Below, piece after piece: positions 60,023-64,000 of a DNA stretch of 64,000 bases. Under the pieces are notes generated by a model. That model was not told the origin of the DNA. It did no database searches and saw only the letters and a list, made by a program, of their open reading frames with translations. Origin of the DNA: Vibrio palustris (GTDB lineage Bacteria; Pseudomonadota; Gammaproteobacteria; Enterobacterales; Vibrionaceae); the NCBI RefSeq assembly GCF_024346995.1, contig NZ_AP024887.1:2294001-2358000 (forward strand), written 5' to 3'. Numbering within the stretch: position 1 is the first letter of the stretch; the number at the start of each line of letters is the position of its first letter. Position numbers and translations under genes: made by a program.

Positions 60023-61045
60023 CTAACATGCCAATATGCGCACCCGATCCCCCGTAGTCACGAGCAATGCCTGAGCAACATCAGGCGCGATAATGACGCT
60101 TTGGTTCTCTACATTGACAGCCGCTTTGGCCGCTGTCGCTCGAAAACATTGAAATTCCGTATTAGTCAGCAAGTAATCCCGACAACTGGTATGGTCAGCT
60201 ATTTCTACCGAGTAGCACTGCGATAGCCGCACTGACTCTATATGGTCACGATCACACTCGACCGTTGGGCCGCCATCAAAAATATCGATATAGTTTCGAC
60301 ATACAAACCCTTCTTGCTCTAATAAGCGTAATGCAGGCTTTGTATTCTCATGAACCTTACCAATGACCGCTTGTGCTTCGGGACTCAATAAATTGACGTA
60401 GATAGGGAGCTTGGGCATGAGATCGGCAATAAAACCTTTTTTACCTGTGCCGGTAAGATAATCAGCCATGGTGAAATCAATAGAAAAGAAGTGCTGCTGT
60501 AGCCACTGCCAAAATGGTGAATGCCCATCAGCATTTGAAACACCACGCATTTCCGCAAAAATAGTACGCGAAAAGCGTTCAGGATGTTCTGCCAACATCA
60601 GTAATCGGCATTTAGATAATAGACGACCATTCAAGCCGCCACGAAATTGAGGACGCAGAAATAACGTACATATTTCAGAACACCCAGTATAATTATTCCC
60701 AAAAGTTAGCAATTTAACGATATTTTTTACGTTTAAGCGCCGTGAAGAATGCACAATGGTGCTGATATGATAAGAGTAAAAAGGCACATCCCAACCAACT
60801 GCTGCTTCAATGCCTGTCGTACCAGCGACTTCTCCCGTTACCGAGTCAACACCAACCATCAGATATCCTTCATCGCCGGGCTCATTAACCGACGCTTTAG
60901 CGAAACTGTTTTCAGAGTGTTGAATACGATTTTTTAGCAAAACTTCATTAACTGGCAGTGAGGTAAAACCATGACCTGACTCAACCGCACACCGATGGAG
61001 TGCTTCATAATCTGACATTGCGATAGGGCGAATCACTAGCATCAA
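60023..61045 (-). CDS. astA: Arginine N-succinyltransferase AstA
   Basis: First step of the pathway: transfers succinyl from succinyl-CoA to arginine. 340 residues, AstA fold. Motifs typical of the family include [15 protein letters not shown] at the start, [20 protein letters not shown] (about 127-146) and [16 protein letters not shown] (about 175-190). There is no AstB or AstE in the window, so the middle and last steps must be encoded elsewhere. Confidence 0.95.
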   Translation of the reverse strand: MMLVIRPIAMSDYEALHRCAVESGHGFTSLPVNEVLLKNRIQHSENSFAKASVNEPGDEGYLMVGVDSVTGEVAGTTGIEAAVGWDVPFYSYHISTIVHSSRRLNVKNIVKLLTFGNNYTGCSEICTLFLRPQFRGGLNGRLLSKCRLLMLAEHPERFSRTIFAEMRGVSNADGHSPFWQWLQQHFFSIDFTMADYLTGTGKKGFIADLMPKLPIYVNLLSPEAQAVIGKVHENTKPALRLLEQEGFVCRNYIDIFDGGPTVECDRDHIESVRLSQCYSVEIADHTSCRDYLLTNTEFQCFRATAAKAAVNVENQSVIIAPDVAQALLVTTGDRVRILAC

Positions 61046-61063
61046 CTTTCCCTCCAGATGCTA

Positions 61064-61082
61064 AGGGCCCATATCGGGCCCT
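61064..61082 (-). promoter_or_regulatory. GC-rich hairpin between argD/astC and astA
   Basis: AGGGCCC (61064-61070), loop ATATC, GGGCCCT (61076-61082). There is no U-tract. Within the 96-base gap it could protect the upstream message end, or set the ratio of argD/astC to astA. Confidence 0.5.
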
Positions 61083-61141
61083 ACTGCGTTTATCACCACA
61101 CACTCTGCACATTGCGCATTTTACGAGGTGGTAATACCCAC

Positions 61142-62752
<1,611 letters not shown>

Positions 62753-63343
62753 CTAGCGATCTAAAAAGTTTTGCAACAACTCATGTCCTTGCTGAGTTTT
62801 AATTGACTCAGGATGAAACTGTACCGCCTCAACGGCTAACGTTCGATGTTGGAATCCCATAATTTCATCACACTCCCCACTGTTACTTTCAGTCCAAGCG
62901 GTTAACTCAAAGCACTCGGGTAGCGATGTTTTATCCACTATCAGTGAGTGATAGCGTGTCACAGTCAATGGATTGGCTAAGCCACGAAATACACTGGTTG
63001 CGTTGTGACGAATCGGCGATGTCTTACCATGCATTACCGCTTTAGCCCGTACCACATGACCACCAAAAGCCTGCGCTATCGCTTGATGCCCCAAACACAC
63101 GCCTAATATCGGAATTCGCCCTGAAAAATGCTCAATCACTTGTAGCGAAATACCAGCATCGTTTGGCGTGCCAGGACCAGGCGAAATGACCAAATGCGTC
63201 GGTGACAAGGCCTCTATGTCATCAAGAGTCACTGCATCATTGCGTTTGACTTGAACGTCTACACCCAACTCGCAAAAGTACTGATAAAGGTTATAAGTAA
63301 AAGAGTCATAGTTATCGATAATTAACAGCACTGGTTTTTCCAT
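62753..63343 (-). CDS. pabA: Glutamine amidotransferase, aminodeoxychorismate synthase PabA
   Basis: Class I glutamine amidotransferase, 196 residues, which supplies ammonia to PabB for folate synthesis. Catalytic triad Cys83 (GVCLGHQA), His177 and Glu179 (QFHPES); the oxyanion motif is PGPGTP near 55. It could also serve anthranilate synthase (TrpG); its place away from trp genes favours PabA. Confidence 0.92.
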   Translation of the reverse strand: MEKPVLLIIDNYDSFTYNLYQYFCELGVDVQVKRNDAVTLDDIEALSPTHLVISPGPGTPNDAGISLQVIEHFSGRIPILGVCLGHQAIAQAFGGHVVRAKAVMHGKTSPIRHNATSVFRGLANPLTVTRYHSLIVDKTSLPECFELTAWTESNSGECDEIMGFQHRTLAVEAVQFHPESIKTQQGHELLQNFLDR

Positions 63344-63384
63344 GATGGCTATATTGTCATTGCGAGTATTGTGCCGCAGACAAT

Positions 63385-63415
63385 AAGAAAGGCAAGCCTA
63401 TGACTTGCCTTTCTT
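63385..63415. terminator. Terminator between the nuclease gene and pabA
   Basis: A perfect 12-bp inverted repeat (63385-63396 with 63404-63415, 7-base loop) ends in TTTCTT on both strands. It ends the nuclease gene on the minus strand. Confidence 0.85.
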
Positions 63416-63443
63416 TATTCTGAGAGTGGCCTTCTGATACAGA

Positions 63444-64000
63444 CTACTCTTGGAAACGTAACTCCAGCACGGCAGGGTTATGATCCGAGGCGCGGAACTG
63501 GTCACCATAATGAGGAAAGTCATCTGCTTTATTGTCATCGGTATAATCAAATAACGTCGATTCGTCCGCATTAATATGCCATTCATTCGCTCCAACAACC
63601 CGAGATTTTAAGTCAGGACTAATCAGTATGTGATCCAGCGTACCCACAGTATTGTTATAGGAATAGCTCCAACTTTTCGGATGATACATCGGCACGGCGT
63701 TCAAGTATCCATAACTGTGAGTAATCGTTGCACCTGCATCACCAAATTGCTGCTGGCCAGCAATGTAAGTATTACGTGCGGCATGAATCTTTTTATCATA
63801 CTTGTCTTGTGAGTAGTCGGTTAAAACTAAAATTGGGTCCTCTTTCGCATAAGAGTTCATATCGCCCAAAACGACTTTGTAGCCATCTATGTTTTGCAAA
63901 GCATCACCCAGTGCTACCGCTGCCGCTACGCGAAAATTCTCACAGGAACCTTGTTGATCCGGATCGCTCCCCGCTTGACCACCGTCACTCACGGGAGCAT
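63444..64000 (-). CDS. ExeM/NucH-type extracellular nuclease, C-terminal part
   Basis: The open frame runs off the window at 64000 with no start inside it, so only the last 185 or so residues are seen. These are the endonuclease/exonuclease/phosphatase domain end: catalytic GDMNSYAKEDP, SYSYNNTVGTLDHIL and SDHNP (Asp, Asn and His residues). The DPDQQGSC Cys-containing segment fits the ExeM/NucH/Xds group of secreted DNases. No GlyGly-CTERM tail follows. In V. cholerae the Xds gene lies by pabA as I recall, which supports this. Confidence 0.88.
   Translation of the reverse strand, partial: APVSDGGQAGSDPDQQGSCENFRVAAAVALGDALQNIDGYKVVLGDMNSYAKEDPILVLTDYSQDKYDKKIHAARNTYIAGQQQFGDAGATITHSYGYLNAVPMYHPKSWSYSYNNTVGTLDHILISPDLKSRVVGANEWHINADESTLFDYTDDNKADDFPHYGDQFRASDHNPAVLELRFQE

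Overview
The window is ordinary core chromosome of a gammaproteobacterium, almost certainly a Vibrio or close relative. The evidence is MotX (the sodium-driven polar flagellar motor protein) next to purA, the TIGR03899 and DUF2780 proteins, an ExeM/NucH-type secreted nuclease next to pabA, and a gene order that, from memory, follows the large chromosome of V. cholerae. I see no rRNA, tRNA, insertion sequence, prophage, integron, CRISPR array or defence cluster. I did not find an exotic new system; the novelty is in small elements and regulatory architecture.

Region 1 (1-16.3 kb) has the order known from the E. coli fbp-mpl-yjgA-pmbA and msrA-tamA-tamB-ytfP neighbourhoods. It holds pmbA, darP, a riboswitch-controlled thiamine importer (thiBPQ), ubiX, mpl, fbp, ytfP, the TamA/TamB outer-membrane machinery, msrA and ytfJ. 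Region 2 (16.3-24.4 kb) holds an unannotated 32-residue membrane microprotein, a TIGR03899 protein, the sulfate-activation operon cobA-cysD-cysN-cysC, elaA, an OapA/YtfB-type cell-envelope protein, fklB and a DUF2780 secreted protein.

Region 3 (24.4-38.4 kb) is the complete S10-spc-alpha ribosomal protein cluster, all on the minus strand (28 genes including secY and rpoA). The boundaries of the three operons can be read in the DNA: a strong S10 promoter and long leader; a terminator plus new promoter between rpsQ and rplN; and a hairpin with an embedded promoter, followed by the S4-type pseudoknot leader, between rpmJ and rpsM.

Region 4 (38.4-49.6 kb) holds rlmB-rnr, a heterodimeric ABC exporter (mdlA-mdlB), motX with a sigma-28-type promoter, purA, the isoaspartyl peptidase iaaA, slyD and yheV. 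Region 5 (49.6-57.7 kb) holds kefG-kefB facing yheS, then the TIGR02444 gene, yheT, yheU, prkB and crp, an order shared with E. coli yheR-yheU/prkB/crp.

Region 6 (57.7-64 kb), minus strand, holds an arginine-succinyltransferase operon without astB or astE (argD/astC-astA-astD followed by a DUF1338 gene), then pabA and the 3' part of a secreted nuclease that runs off the window.

Functionally this is housekeeping: translation, sulfate assimilation, arginine and thiamine metabolism, envelope assembly, redox and electrophile protection (MsrA, KefB/KefG), and global carbon regulation (CRP). Gene starts were adjusted from the longest reading frame for darP, thiB, mpl, oapA, rpmD, rpsJ, rpmC, yheV and argD/astC.
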